Source of the DNA: Peribolospora baueri
Lineage: Eukaryota; Basidiomycota; Peribolosporomycetes; Peribolosporales; Peribolosporaceae
Reading direction: 5' to 3'
Assembly (NCBI GenBank): GCA_029717555.1
Contig: JAMDHS010000002.1
Location: 310,001-374,000 of the forward strand
Length of the DNA stretch: 64,000 nt
The translations under genes and the position numbers were made by a program. Positions 41,257 through 54,671 of the stretch are shown piece after piece. The notes below the pieces were generated by a model. That model saw nothing but the letters and a program-made list of their open reading frames with translations. It did not search any database and was not told where the DNA came from. Every line of letters begins with the position of its first letter. Position 1 is the stretch's first letter.

Positions 41257-42091
41257 ATGGCCTACATCCTTTCCCGCAATTGGACGCGCGCGCTGAGCAC
41301 CAGACCCCTCTCGGTTGCCTCGGCTGCCACCACGGCAGGCAGGAGGTCATTCCGCCTGTCACCGTCTCACGTCAACGAGGATCTGTACGCGGTGGCCGAT
41401 TTTCGCATCGTCTCTGTCGGGTCGGGAACCACGCACGGTTAGTTGGGTGTTACCGTGGCGGGGGACTCCGAAGCCGGTGATGGGGCACTTGACCTGACCG
41501 GCGGAGCGCCGGTAGAGCGACTGTTTGACTGACTGACGGACGGATGGTTTGCGCTTTGCGGACGTGATGCTTTCCCCCACTCCACAGGCAAGTACGTCGC
41601 CGAGGTGCAGAAGGTGTTCGAGGGCGAGGGGCTCAAACACAAGACGCAGTGGGTACCTACTTGACTCGATGAACGGGAAGGCGTCGCCTCCATTCGATTC
41701 ACTCCCACCCCCCCCCCCCGGACGCCTCGAATCTTCCTCCTCTCCCAGCGCGATGGGGACAGACTTGGAAGGACCGCTGCGCGATGTCCTCCTCGCCGTC
41801 GCCAAATGCCATGCCGCCGTGCACGGTCAGGGCGCTCCAAAGATCGAGGTGAGCGTCGAGTCGAGTCTTGCCTTTGCGCATTTCCGGGCAGAATGAAGCG
41901 CTACCGGCAGGTCCAGGTTTGCCAGCGGATTTTTATTTATTTATTTTTTCCGAATGTGTCCTCCCTGCCCGTTCTCACGACAGTCCGACATCCGCCTCGC
42001 CACCAGCGCGACCAACGATGGAGGCGGCGGAGAGATGGAGAGGCGTGTCCGGTCCGTTGACGAGCATAGGAGCCGCGGTGAACACGCGTAG
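41257..42091 (+). CDS. ECM15: Ecm15/UPF0045 (MTH1187-YkoF) thiamine-binding-fold protein with mitochondrial presequence
   Basis: Four exons (41257-41437, 41588-41648, 41749-41848, 41984-42091), 149 residues. After about 47 residues the family core follows: ADFRIVSVGSGTTHGKYVAEVQK, LKHKTHAMGTDLEGP, VAKCHAAVHGQGAPKI and SDIRLATS. These align with yeast Ecm15, a protein of about 100 residues. The extra N-terminus is rich in Arg, Ser and Ala with no acidic residues until after residue 35 (LSRNWTRALSTRPLSV), typical of a mitochondrial targeting sequence. Members of this fold bind thiamine; the role in fungi is unclear. The C-terminal 20 residues are unusually Gly/Arg-rich. The first donor is GTTAGT. 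Confidence 0.88.
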
Positions 42092-43547
42092 GCCGGCCGG
42101 GTTAAATGAAGGGCGTGGCTGTTGAGCGAGAGGCGAGACGTGCAAGCGGGGGCTCACTATGGACGGGGACGAAGCAGGAGCGGTGCAGGCGTCGACCGGT
42201 GGACGTGAAAGTAATTGAGCAAGGACGAGGCTGAAAAGGAGCGGGCGCTAACCACGGCGTATGTGTTAGGCGATCTTCTGTGCCTGGGCTCGACTATGTG
42301 AAGACGTGCAATGTATTGAGCAGTTAGTCTTCCGTCTAGGAGCATCTTCGCACACCCCGCGCCTTGGGGCCGACGAGTAGGTCGAGAAGAAGCAAGAGGA
42401 GGCGCGAGCTGTGCACGGCTAGGGCGGGTTTGTACGATAGCTCGAAGCCCTGCCGGACGATACCTTGCGTCTTAAGTGCAGCACAAGTAGTGATCACTGA
42501 TAACGGGCGCAACGGAGGCCGGGAGAGCGATAAATACATAGCTCGATATCTTCGTTGGCCCCACAACAGACCGACCACCAACCGCTTCGAAGGGCACGTC
42601 GAAGGAGGGACAGACAGAGCCTGCTCTGCCCTTCCAACAGCGGTTCCCATCACACGTCTGACTTTTCCTTCCTCCAGCACTGCTTCCATCGATCTATCTC
42701 ACCGCCGCTCTCCTTCGGGCCATCCTACTCTTATCGAGATGGCCCCTCACTCAGCACGGCTGGCTCTTACTGTAGTCTTCCTTGCGTCCACGAACCGTTT
42801 CCTCGTCGACGAGGCTCTCGACATGTCCGGCTCTTGCATGGGCCGCAGATCGTCGAACCCAGCTCCAGCTCCGTCTATGCCCAGTGCCCATCTCCTCTCG
42901 TTTCCCTTCAGCATCGACACCGATCTTGTGGCTGGCTCGATGTCAGTCATATCTCATGTGACCCCACGACCGATGACAGCAGGGCTGGACGCCGCTTCGT
43001 CATAATGCAAGCATCATGTCGGAATTTAAGCAAGGTATGTACTTGCTCACTGCGACTGCTGGGGCTGCCTGCAGACACCCCACTCCGCCTTGGCTTGCCA
43101 CTGCCTACGTTCAGGACGGGCCGCCTGACGACGACGGCGGCTCGCTGGATGACGTTATTGCCCGTCTACAACCCTCTTCTCCGACCCAACGCCGCCGCGT
43201 TAAACGAATTGTCGCACTCGACCCACAGTGACGTCTACCTACGATCGTCCATCAGACGGACGATCATCGCGCGCGCATCTCATCGATCGGTGTTCTTTTC
43301 CTTTCTGGACGCTTCGCCTGCGTAGAGACTCTTGCCTCGTCCTCGGAGTGGAGACGTACTCGGGCAAATTTGCTTTAGACAGCGCTCGCCATTCCCGAAG
43401 ACTCAGCTTACCTTCAACGACGCATTTAAAGAACAGCCCCCGTCGTCTTCCTCATCCGGATCCTCTTCTTCTTTCCCCCTTATTCTTCTGTCACTCAGCC
43501 CACCAGTCCATAGTCAACGACAGTCCGCGCCCAAACCGTCGAACACG
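42092..43547. other. Long intergenic region with one doubtful open frame
   Basis: A frame from ATG 42739 to 43005 follows leader-like CT-rich sequence, and a GTATGT...CTGCAG pair near 43034-43074 could mark an intron. The predicted peptides have no signal peptide of good quality, no domain and no clear exon chain. I therefore leave it as non-coding or unresolved. Confidence 0.35.
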
Positions 43548-44172
43548 ATGTTCTTCAACGCCAAGTACTTCGCTTTTGCCCTCTTCTTCCTCTCCATCCA
43601 GCTCGTCGCAGCACAGAGCAACACAAGTTCCTCCCTCTCTAGCCTGTCCAGGTGAGCTCCCCGGGAACCATTGTCATCCCTCTGCCCTCTCCGTCCGTCG
43701 TTGCCTTTTCTCGGCGTTGTGGCTCACCATACTTAACGGTACGTCCCCCAGCTCCTCGTCCGCGGCCTCGTCGGCCGCCTCGTCGGCGGCTTCTCACTCT
43801 TCGTCCGCCAGCCGGAGCATCGCATCTGGCGTATCGTCGCAGATGAGCCGGATCAGGTGGGTGTCCGTCCTCGTCCGCCGCGTGCAGACCTCTGTCCCGT
43901 AGTCTCGTGGCCGTCGCAGTGGCAGAGGAAAACGCAGACGCTTACCGGCGTCGCTATCGTCCCGACCCGATCTCTTCTCTCCAACGATCCGACAATCCGA
44001 CGAAATCAGCTCCTCCGCCTCGAGCGCCTTTTCCTCCCTCAGCTCGTCCATGCCTACCAAGAGCAACGCCGCCGCGCGCCTCCATGGTCCTTCGGACCAC
44101 ACCGCCCAGGCGCTCGTCGGCGCTGGCTTGGCCATGTCGCTCGCTGCCGCTTTGGGCATGTGGGTCGCTTGA
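43548..44172 (+). CDS. Small Ser/Ala-rich secreted, probably GPI-anchored protein 3
   Basis: Three exons (43548-43651, 43752-43856, 44010-44172) give 123 residues. Both introns are phase 2 and each breaks a Ser codon. The signal peptide (about 1-22, ALFFLSIQLVAAQ) is followed by Ser/Ala repeats (SSSAASSAASSAAS) and a hydrophobic C-terminus (ALVGAGLAMSLAAALGMWVA) fitting a GPI signal. Third member of the local group with 39424 and 40273, the only one with introns. Confidence 0.78.
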
Positions 44173-44780
44173 GCTCGGTCCCTCCCTCGGGCCCGGTCAA
44201 CTCAGCTGGCTGCTTGCTGGGGCCAATCGACAGGCGAGGAACCCGTCCGGCGGCGGCACACCTTTGCAAAAGAAAGGGCCGCTACCCGTCCCGCCTTGTC
44301 GACCGCGCACTTCCCTTCCCTTCCTCCCTTTCCCCGAATGCGGTGTTCCCTGCTTCGCCAGGCACCTACCTACCTACCTCCTAACTTCCATCCCCAGACG
44401 GACCAAACCAGGCCGTTCGAGTTCACGCGCCCGAAGTGACCACCGTATGAACAAAGCATCGATCCATCGCGCGCGCGCCCCGCTCTCCCTTCTTCCTGTC
44501 TTACTTCTCACTTTACCTTCACGTCCATTCTCTCCAACCAGGCCCTCTTCTCCTGTATTCTCTTCTATGCGTCGCCCGAAGTCCTTCCTGACGTCGTGCA
44601 TGTACGTATTGGTTTCACAGATTTACGAAATACGATTGGCAACCAGCGCGCTCGAGGGAGGCATCTGTGACGAATGAGAGGACGACCTGGAATACAGTAG
44701 ACGCAAAGCAAGGGAAGGACTTGGAACAAACATCCTATCTGCCCCTGTGACTTTATATGTACATGTTTGCTACCTCTGGC
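44173..44780. other. Convergent 3' flanks of secreted protein 3 and SKP1
   Basis: No gene recognised; CT-rich in the first half. Confidence 0.5.
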
Positions 44781-46012
44781 TCAGCGCTCCTCGGCCCACT
44801 CTGCGACATGAGGTTGAATGACAGACAAAGCGGGGGATCGTCGATGGCGGTCAGATCTCACTCTCGCCCGTTTTCAGAGGATGATGGAAAGGCTAGCAGA
44901 CGGCATCGCAAAACTCACCGTTCTCCTTCCTTATCTGCTCCTCCTCCTCTGGAGTGAAGTCGTTCTCAATATTGAACAGCTACGAACGCCGAACGCCACA
45001 GAAGATAAGTACGTGGAACATGTACGTTAATTCGAGCCTGAGACCGGGATGTCTGCGGGACGGCGCCGGAAAGCACTTCGTGCTGATGAACCCTCAAACT
45101 CACCCTTCGGATCTCGTCCGGGTTCTTGCCTTTGATCATGTTCGCCACCGTCTTGCACCCGACGTCCCTGCGAGGGAAATAGATCGGCCGAGGTAAAATA
45201 AGCTGAAAACGCTCGATCCGCTTCCTTCCCAGCCCCACAGGCAATGCAGCAGCAAAGATGCTCACAGGAGAGGCTTAATGTCGAGGTAGTTCGCAGCGAG
45301 AATGATCTCAAACAGCATCTCCTGGTCCACCTGGATGAACTTGGAATCCCAATCGGAAATGTCGGTTGTACGCTTGCGGGTCTCCTCCGCCTCATCAGAA
45401 GGAGGAGGGGGGTCGTTCCGGTGGTGCGTGCAGTATTCGAGCACCTGTGGCAGCGCGGGCGGAAGGACGAAAAGAGGGCGCAGATGACCGGAACAAAGGA
45501 GTGGGAGGGTCGGAGAAGAAGCGCCGGATAGTGGTCTCGATGTCAGTGTCCCTCTTCAGACGGGTCTCACCTCGACACCGCTGCGCAGATTCAGCCTGCC
45601 TCCCACACTGACCTTCTTCAAAACATTGGAAGAGACGTTGTGCAAAGGAATGGTCTCGTCCATGATGCCAACGTCTGCGGGAGAGCGATATCACAGGAGC
45701 CGGTCCAATCTGAGCTCACGAACGGACTGATCGCGGACGGAGGAAGGGGCTGAGCGACAGGGCACCAACCGCGTACCTTCGAGCATGTTCTTGATAAGAA
45801 CTGACCGCTGAAGGAGGCAAAGCGGTCGTCCAGACTATTGAACATCAATGAAGGTACCCCAGAAAGCGAGTTCCCGTGGCGTTGACAGGCCACAGGAGGG
45901 GGCCGTCGGCGCCTCTTCCCACTCCGGCACGCACCTCAATGATGTCCCTGTCCACTTCGAACTGCTCGCCATCGGAGCTCCGCAGCTTGATCTTAGTCTC
46001 AGTCGATGCCAT
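44781..46012 (-). CDS. SKP1: Skp1, core subunit of SCF ubiquitin ligases
   Basis: Seven exons (45935-46012, 45777-45807, 45613-45674, 45266-45444, 45104-45167, 44920-44980, 44781-44800) close to 164 residues, the normal Skp1 length. Start [20 protein letters not shown], then [81 protein letters not shown] and [20 protein letters not shown] with final AEER. These are the POZ fold and the C-terminal F-box-binding helices. Known role: links Cul1 to F-box proteins; also in the CBF3 and RAVE complexes. Exon 2 has 31 bases and exon 7 only 20. Confidence 0.96.
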
Positions 46013-46284
46013 GGTTTTGGTAGGAGGGAACGATGATGGTGGAGAGGACAAGGCGCTGTCGTCGCAATCGAGTTCGAGGCGATCGACGAATATGGTCTTA
46101 CTCTCGACGGACCTTTACACTCGATCAACAATGGCGGTAGTGGCGCCCACTTGCCCACTTGCCGCAGCCGCGACATTACATGCGAGCCGCACTCTGGAGA
46201 AGGCCAGCCGACGGACGGTCTGAGCGAGCTACGGCTACGAGACGACGGCAAACACGACGACTCCCACCGCCTCTCCTCGCCGCC
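46013..46284. promoter_or_regulatory. Bidirectional spacer between SKP1 and the RGG-protein gene
   Basis: 272 bases between divergent start codons, with no evident TATA box. Confidence 0.45.
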
Positions 46285-47623
46285 ATGGCTGACGAAGGCC
46301 TCGAAGTCTCCACCGGGGGGTCGCTTGACATTGGCTCGGACGATTACATCGAGCCAGCCGCCACCCCGGCCCCCCAAGCCCCAGCCATTACTCAGACGGC
46401 GGAAGGAAACACTTCCAGCGCCGATCCGGCCGCCGGGAAAGAGGAGGCGAAGGAGGACGACCCGTCTCCACCCTCGGCGATTTCTGATGGCAAAGAAAGG
46501 GAAAAGGAAGCGGGCGACACCTCCTTCCCCGGCCGCGGCAGGGGTGCAGGGAATAGGCGGGGCACCGGACGTGGAGGCGGCCGGAGAGGAGGTCCCACCA
46601 AAGCCGCTAGCGAGGAGGGAGAGGGTGTGAAGGCGCCCGAAGATGGGTCCAAGGCCGCCGAGGAGGGTGATGCGGAGGCTGCGGGAGCGGCTTCCGGGAC
46701 GGTCAAGCCGATCAGGGCGGAGAGGAAGACGTCCGAGGGTTACATCAATCCGGATAGAGTGAACACCGGTGGCCTTGCGAGGGTGAGTTCCGACCTGATA
46801 CGAAAGCCTAGCAACCTTCTCTGAGGTTGGAGCCTTTGTTTCGTCCTTGGAATCGAGCCAGCTTTGCGACATTTTCTGCTCGGAGACGTCCTGATCTGGC
46901 TTCCCTTTGCGTCCCTATTCACTCTCGCAGGAAAAGCTTACGCCGGACCAGCTGGCGGAGAAGATGGCGAAGATCAAGCTGCAGAATGAGAAGATCATGC
47001 AAAAGCGGGAGGTGAGCTGGAACTGCCTTCTTGCCGGAAGCATCTTGGCGCCTTTACTCGAGACAGGTATTGTGCTCAACCTGACGTTGGCCCCGCGTCC
47101 CATCTGTCCCTGACTCTTACAGCTCGTAGAGAAAGACGAAGCGGAATTTGCCAAACTGGCTGCATCCGATAAGCAGGCACGCGAAGCAGCGATGCGCAAG
47201 GCCGAGGAAACGCGCAAGATCCAGCTCGCACTGGACCAGGAGAGGGAGAAGAGCAGACAGCGAAAGATGATGGGCGCCAACCTGCAGAGGCGAGAGTGGG
47301 ATAGCGAGAAGAGGGAGGAGGACTGGATGACGAGGGATAGGCCATATGCGCGTGGCTCTCGAGGCGGCGGTGGAGGTTTCGGCGGGAGAGGAGGGAGGGG
47401 TGGAGGTAGGGGCGGCCGCGGTGGAGCGGCTTCGCGGAACGAGCCAAAGAGCTCGCCTTCAATGCCCCAAGGCCCTGGCAACGTCGATGACAAGGCCGAG
47501 TATCCTGCCCTCGATTCCGCGGCATCCGGCAAGGCGGACGACTCGGACAAGGCAGAGACGGAGGCGACGGAGGCGAAGCCGGCCGCTGCTGGCTCGGAGA
47601 GTGAACCAGCCGCGTCGACGTGA
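46285..47623 (+). CDS. RGG-box, coiled-coil protein of unknown function, probably RNA-binding
   Basis: Three exons (46285-46782, 46931-47011, 47123-47623), 359 residues. The N-terminal half is acidic and Ala/Glu-rich with a first Arg/Gly cluster (GRGRGAGNRRGTGRGGGRRGG). The conserved middle, LTPDQLAEKMAKIKLQNEKI and then EADEF-like segments to LQRREWDSEKR, looks like one long charged helix; I recall this block from uncharacterised fungal proteins. A second Gly/Arg box (GGGGGFGGRGGRGGGRGGRG) and an acidic tail follow. RGG boxes commonly bind RNA and are arginine-methylated; function here is inference. Confidence 0.85.
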
Positions 47624-47962
47624 TAGGACCTATCACGTCGTTGTCCCACCCTTACCATCCAAAACGCAAGTATTTAAGTCATCAATCGCCCCGCCCTCCT
47701 CCTCCCCATCCTCTTGTTTGTATTTCATTTTTCGAGCTGGACAGGGCAGTCTTGTTCTCATAGGCGCAGTTACGAACATCAATGATACCGCACGTCAATG
47801 AAGCTCATGTCCCGTCGTCCTTCTCCTATCTTTTCAGACGCGCCCTTCCGAGCGTTTGACCTCCGGACGGCTTCGCCAGAGAAAGGCAAATGGCTTCCCG
47901 ATGCGAACGTGTCATTACATACGTGGAAGGGGGACACTAGAACGAATCGAAGGCTCGGAGGC
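47624..47962. other. Convergent 3' flanks of the RGG-protein gene and PDCD5
   Basis: No gene recognised. A TAGGACCTATCACG sequence immediately follows the stop codon and inverts part of the CGTGATAG around it, giving a small hairpin (CGACGTGATAGG/CCTATCACGTCG, about 47616-47639) that may mark RNA 3' end structure. Confidence 0.4.
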
Positions 47963-48794
47963 TCAGAGGCCGAAGTCGTCGTCATCATCGTCGAACGCCT
48001 TCTTTCGAGTATACTGCAAAGATAGGAATGGTGTTATGGAAGAAATGCCCGTCCATTCAGAGCCAGTTGGACAAGAAGAAACAGATGAAGGCCTGCTCAC
48101 GGTGATCTTTCCGGCGCCACTTCCTTGTCCTCCACCGCCGGACTTGGACTCGACCTGATCGAGAAGCTGGATCAGCTGGTCCTCCGACACACGACCCCTC
48201 AGCTGGCCCGTCTGGGCCATTTGCAGAAGCAGATCTGAAATCGCCCGCTCCTTTTCAGGCTTGACAAGGCCTATGCGGGACACTTCATTGGCGTTGGATG
48301 ACGAGGAAGCCGGTGAAGGGCGAAGGAAGGGGCAGTCGAAAAGGAGGACAAGTCAGTATCCTTCCCCTCTAGGCCTACCGCAAGGAGAAATAAAAAGGAC
48401 TCGTAGAAGGGCGTCTCACATCTCTCTCTCGCCTCGCCTTCCAATACCCGGCTCAGCATCTGTCTCTTCATCTCCTGCTGCGCTGCCAGCTCCTCCTCTG
48501 ACGGTCCACGCTGCCCGCCGTTGCCTTGTGCGCCGCCAAAGCCGCCTCCTGGGAAAGACGGGCCTACACCGCCGCTGCCTCCTGAAGAAGAAAGGTATAG
48601 CAGATAACAAAATAGAAGAGCAGGAGGGGAGGAGCAAAGAGACGGGGAATGCAAAGACAGCGCGTCCGTCACTCCATCCGGTCGACTTTCTCCGACCTCC
48701 CACACGTTCTTATCTAGCCCATATCCTCACCTCCACTCTGCTGCAACTCCTGCAGTCTGGCCGCTCTGATCGCTTTGAGCTCGTCGTCTTCCAT
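47963..48794 (-). CDS. PDCD5-family protein
   Basis: Four exons (48731-48794, 48420-48581, 48101-48282, 47963-48013), 152 residues. MEDDELKAIRAARLQELQ is the typical start. A Gly-rich insert precedes EEELAAQQEMKRQMLSRVLE, then LSRIGLVKPEKERAISDLLL, MAQTGQLRGRVSEDQLIQLL and a C-terminal TRKKAFDDDDDDFG. This matches human PDCD5 and yeast YMR074C in order and length apart from the insert. Known fold: three-helix DNA- or partner-binding domain; linked to apoptosis and to TRiC/tubulin folding in animals, unclear in fungi. Only 197 bases separate its start from that of DDX41. Confidence 0.92.
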
Positions 48795-48991
48795 AATGAT
48801 GGTGCAAGTTGGGGTCGACTCCGGATCCTCTAGATTGCCCGCCTAAGTGAAGTGTCCCGCCGTTGCCGCAGCAGGTCGTGCGATCCAACTCGAATGCCGA
48901 CGACGGATATCAACGCAGCTCACCACCGTTCATCTCGCCGGTCGCCCTTTTGCCACCTTCTCCTCCCGTCTTCACTCTCACTTCTACAGTC
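48795..48991. promoter_or_regulatory. Bidirectional spacer between PDCD5 and DDX41
   Basis: 197 bases between start codons, the shortest divergent spacer here. It must hold both promoters. Confidence 0.5.
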
Positions 48992-51532
<2,541 letters not shown>

Positions 51533-51739
51533 ACGGTTTCGCTACCCTTTCGTTTCGTTCTTCCCTCTCCCTTTTTGTGCTACTTGTAACTCTACGCTCG
51601 CGCTCACGGATATGTTCAATATCATGTTACCGGAACGAGCACCAAAAGCAAGCTAATCCAGGCCAAGTATGGAAGTACAAGTACATGGGAGTCGGGGCCA
51701 AGCCGAGAGAACACGAAATATATCCTGCATGCGAAATGA

Positions 51740-53842
51740 TTAAGTAGATGGCATATCGAGTCCCAAAGACTTCTGCATCTGTCGCACGTATGTTTCTGCA
51801 GGTGACGCGCAGACATCGAAACAGAGAATGAAGACAGCGTGCGGGTCGTCAGGAGCGTTGCCCGCCAAGGAAGCGTCGCCATTCCAGGCAAGTAGGAGCC
51901 GCCAGCTTACCGGTCTGTGCTCGAAGCAAAGTGGCCGACTGCTCCAGCCCGGCCAAGTAATTGTCAAAGTCGTTGCGAATGCCCTCGATCTGCACATGTA
52001 AAAGAGAGGCGGGCGCGATCGACGATGAAGTCGGTGGCGCATCGTCAAAGAAATATATGAACCACGCTGTCAACTTGCCTTTGTCTCAAGATCCTGCACG
52101 AGCTTCTTCTGCTCTTCTGTCTCCCTGTCCCTCTCCTGCTTCTCGCTCTTGAGCTTCCTATACTCCTCCGTCAACCGTTCCTGTCTCTCCCTCGCGTCCC
52201 TCCTCTTGGTTTCCATCGCACTCTGTAACCTCGCAAGCCGGTCTGCGGTGGCGTTCATTTTGCGCTCCAGTTGGCTTGCCTTGCTAGCTAGCTCGGCGGA
52301 CTCGTTCAACCTGGCTTGGACCTGCTCCTGTGTTTCGCCCAAACGCGTCTGGGAAGCAGCTAATTTGGCACACTCGAGCTCCACCTCTTCGAGAAGCTTG
52401 ATGCATCCTTGTACGTCCTACAAGCGTGCAAGCGGAGTGATAAGGAAGAATGACGTCAAGGCCAGTCAACATTCATTAGTCGTGCATCAGTCCGATAAGT
52501 TTCACCTCTAGACACTCACACTGATCACTTCTTCCATCATGTCGAGGCGGTGCTGCAGGCTCTTCGCCTGCCTTTCCAACATGCTCAACGAGTTTCGTTC
52601 GTCGTTGAGGTGGGCGTGGCGGTCAGCATTGCCTTGCTTGATCTTCTGAGGTGACGTGACCATGCGTGATCGGAGTCGGGCCAACTCGGCCGCCGTTGTT
52701 TGGATGACGTACTGAAGATTGGTCTGAGCAAGGGGGTGAAAGAAAGTCAAGTCAGTTCTCGACTCGCCTCGACCGCACGCCTAGATCCAGAAGGCTGCGG
52801 GGTAACGGGCGGAAAAGAGAAACGGATACGCACAGACTTCTCCAATATCTCGTTTTTCTCCTTCTTCAACTTCTCCAGCTCGTCCATGAGCCCACTCTGC
52901 ACTTTCCGAAGGCCGAGGAGCCGCTCGTTAGTTTCCTGGTTCTTCAGCTTCGTCTCCTTCACCAATGGTTCCTCCCTTTGGCGCCGTTGCCTGAAATGGA
53001 ATAGAAAGTGAACGTGTTCAGAAGGGGTGAGGTCGAGCAAATGCCATACGGACTTTAGAGTGTTCTATGATCGTAAGTGGAAAGAGAACGAGGAGCTCAC
53101 ATGTGCATCTCAATCGCATTCCGGAGCCTCTCGTTCTCCTCCAATAGCCTCAGCCTCGTCTCCTCATTGTCCTCCATCTCCTTCGTCAGTGCTTCGAACT
53201 CGATCACTCGGTCGTGTCGGAAGCGGTAAAAGTTGACGAGAGCGCTGAGCAGACGTCGAGTACGCTTTGGGTCTGGTCGTGTAAGGTCGCGTACAGTAAA
53301 GTCTTCTACGCCAGAGTGTCGAAAGATACGTTGGCTGTGAATCGAAAGGGGACACTTCAGTAATCGCTCATTTGCACATGCGCCCGGGTCGGCGCCAGCT
53401 ACCACAAAGGAGGTAGTTTCCCGTCTTTCCCTCGCCTTATCAAGCTCACAGTTCATTGAAGAACATGATGAACATGATGGGGTCGTCGTAAAGCTCCTAT
53501 TAACGACGGGCAACAGAGAAGTCAGTCAGTCTTTGAAGGGCGTACAAGGGCGCAGCCACGCCCTCCCAGGCCAAGCTTGACAGTCGAGCTCACCCTGTAC
53601 TCCAACATCCCCAAAGCAGCCTGTTTGGGCCTCTCGAGAGCGTCAAGATCAACGCCAGTGAGGGCCGTCATAAAGGCCGCATAGATCCTCTGCATTGCGG
53701 GCCCGGTCGGCTTTGCGAGGTCCTCAACGGTGCAGTGCAGCTCAAGGTCCTGTACGACCTCCACGATCTCCGCGGGCTTGCATGGCGGAAAGTACGTGTA
53801 CTCGAGCGCCTCGGAAGAGGCCGCATCTTTCCTTGGCGGCAT
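51740..53842 (-). CDS. NUF2: Nuf2, kinetochore NDC80-complex subunit
   Basis: Eight exons (53594-53842, 53450-53496, 53101-53334, 52834-52990, 52520-52723, 52079-52417, 51911-51989, 51740-51795) give 454 residues; human NUF2 has 464. The N-terminal calponin-like head has YTYFPPCKPAEIVEVVQDLE, DLAKPTGPAMQRIYAAFM, IMFFNEL and FYRFRHDRVIEFE, followed by an almost continuous coiled coil from about residue 170. Known role: microtubule attachment at the kinetochore with Ndc80, Spc24 and Spc25. The intron after LETK starts with GCAAGT, a GC-AG intron with an otherwise strong donor; no GT alternative keeps the frame. Confidence 0.93.
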
Positions 53843-54671
53843 CGATGACGGTGTAGACAGACGGAATGCGGTGCTCGTGATGGATGATCGAATCTGACCG
53901 ACTTTCGCTCAGGTCGACGCGAGAAAGCGCGTTTGGCTGACACGCGGCGTTCAGCACGTGACTATCAGACTCAAATGAGCTCATGCTCCGCGACCCTTCG
54001 CGAGTGCACATCCGAAGGTCCTCCACAAATCTACACTGGACAGCTGAAACCTTCCCTGTGGACACACGACATGCAGGTACAAAGGGGGGACGAATGTGGG
54101 ATAGAAGGGTGTGTAAGGCAGTAGTCAGGACGTTCGGGCGAGCGAGCGAGCGAACTGCCTCTTGGTGCCCGGCGGCGTCATGCAGTCCGAACTCGCCCTC
54201 GCCCGCTTTCCTTCTCCATTTCACACCCCAGAAATGGCGCTTTTCACAAGTTTTCCACACACAGAACATGTGCCCTACGCTTGTCGTGTGAGAACAAAGA
54301 CGACATGGCACGGCGTAAAGCAAATCTCTTGCAGAAGCTGGGCGTTGGCGAGGATCAGATCGCGGCGATCATCCATGCCCTTCAGTTTAAAATAACGCAA
54401 ATGATACGGACCGAGCTCTTGATATAAGACCATAGCCCCCATCGTAGCATTCGGCGAGGCGGGTGGCTAGATGGCGGGGGTGGAGCGAAGAACCGGTGGC
54501 GACATCGATCCCGTCAACATAGCCTCAAGTAGGTGGTGGTCGTGCGAGCACGGACTCCTCACGGCTGGAAGTAGGGTTAAGATCACGATCGACGTCTAAA
54601 GCCAGATATCTATCTTCGTCGCGGTCGCGGTCGCCGCTCCGTCTTCCATAAACCTCCCTTCGCTACTCGAC
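53843..54671. promoter_or_regulatory. Divergent spacer between NUF2 and the SNIP1/Pml1 gene
   Basis: 829 bases without a supported gene. Frames across it lack homology. CGAGCGAGCGAGCG simple repeat near 54137-54150. Confidence 0.45.

Noticed and set aside
42739-43005. Small secreted protein starting MAPHSARLALTVVFLAS
   Set aside because: The hydrophobic stretch is short and followed by charged residues, and no phase-consistent downstream exon with conserved content was found.
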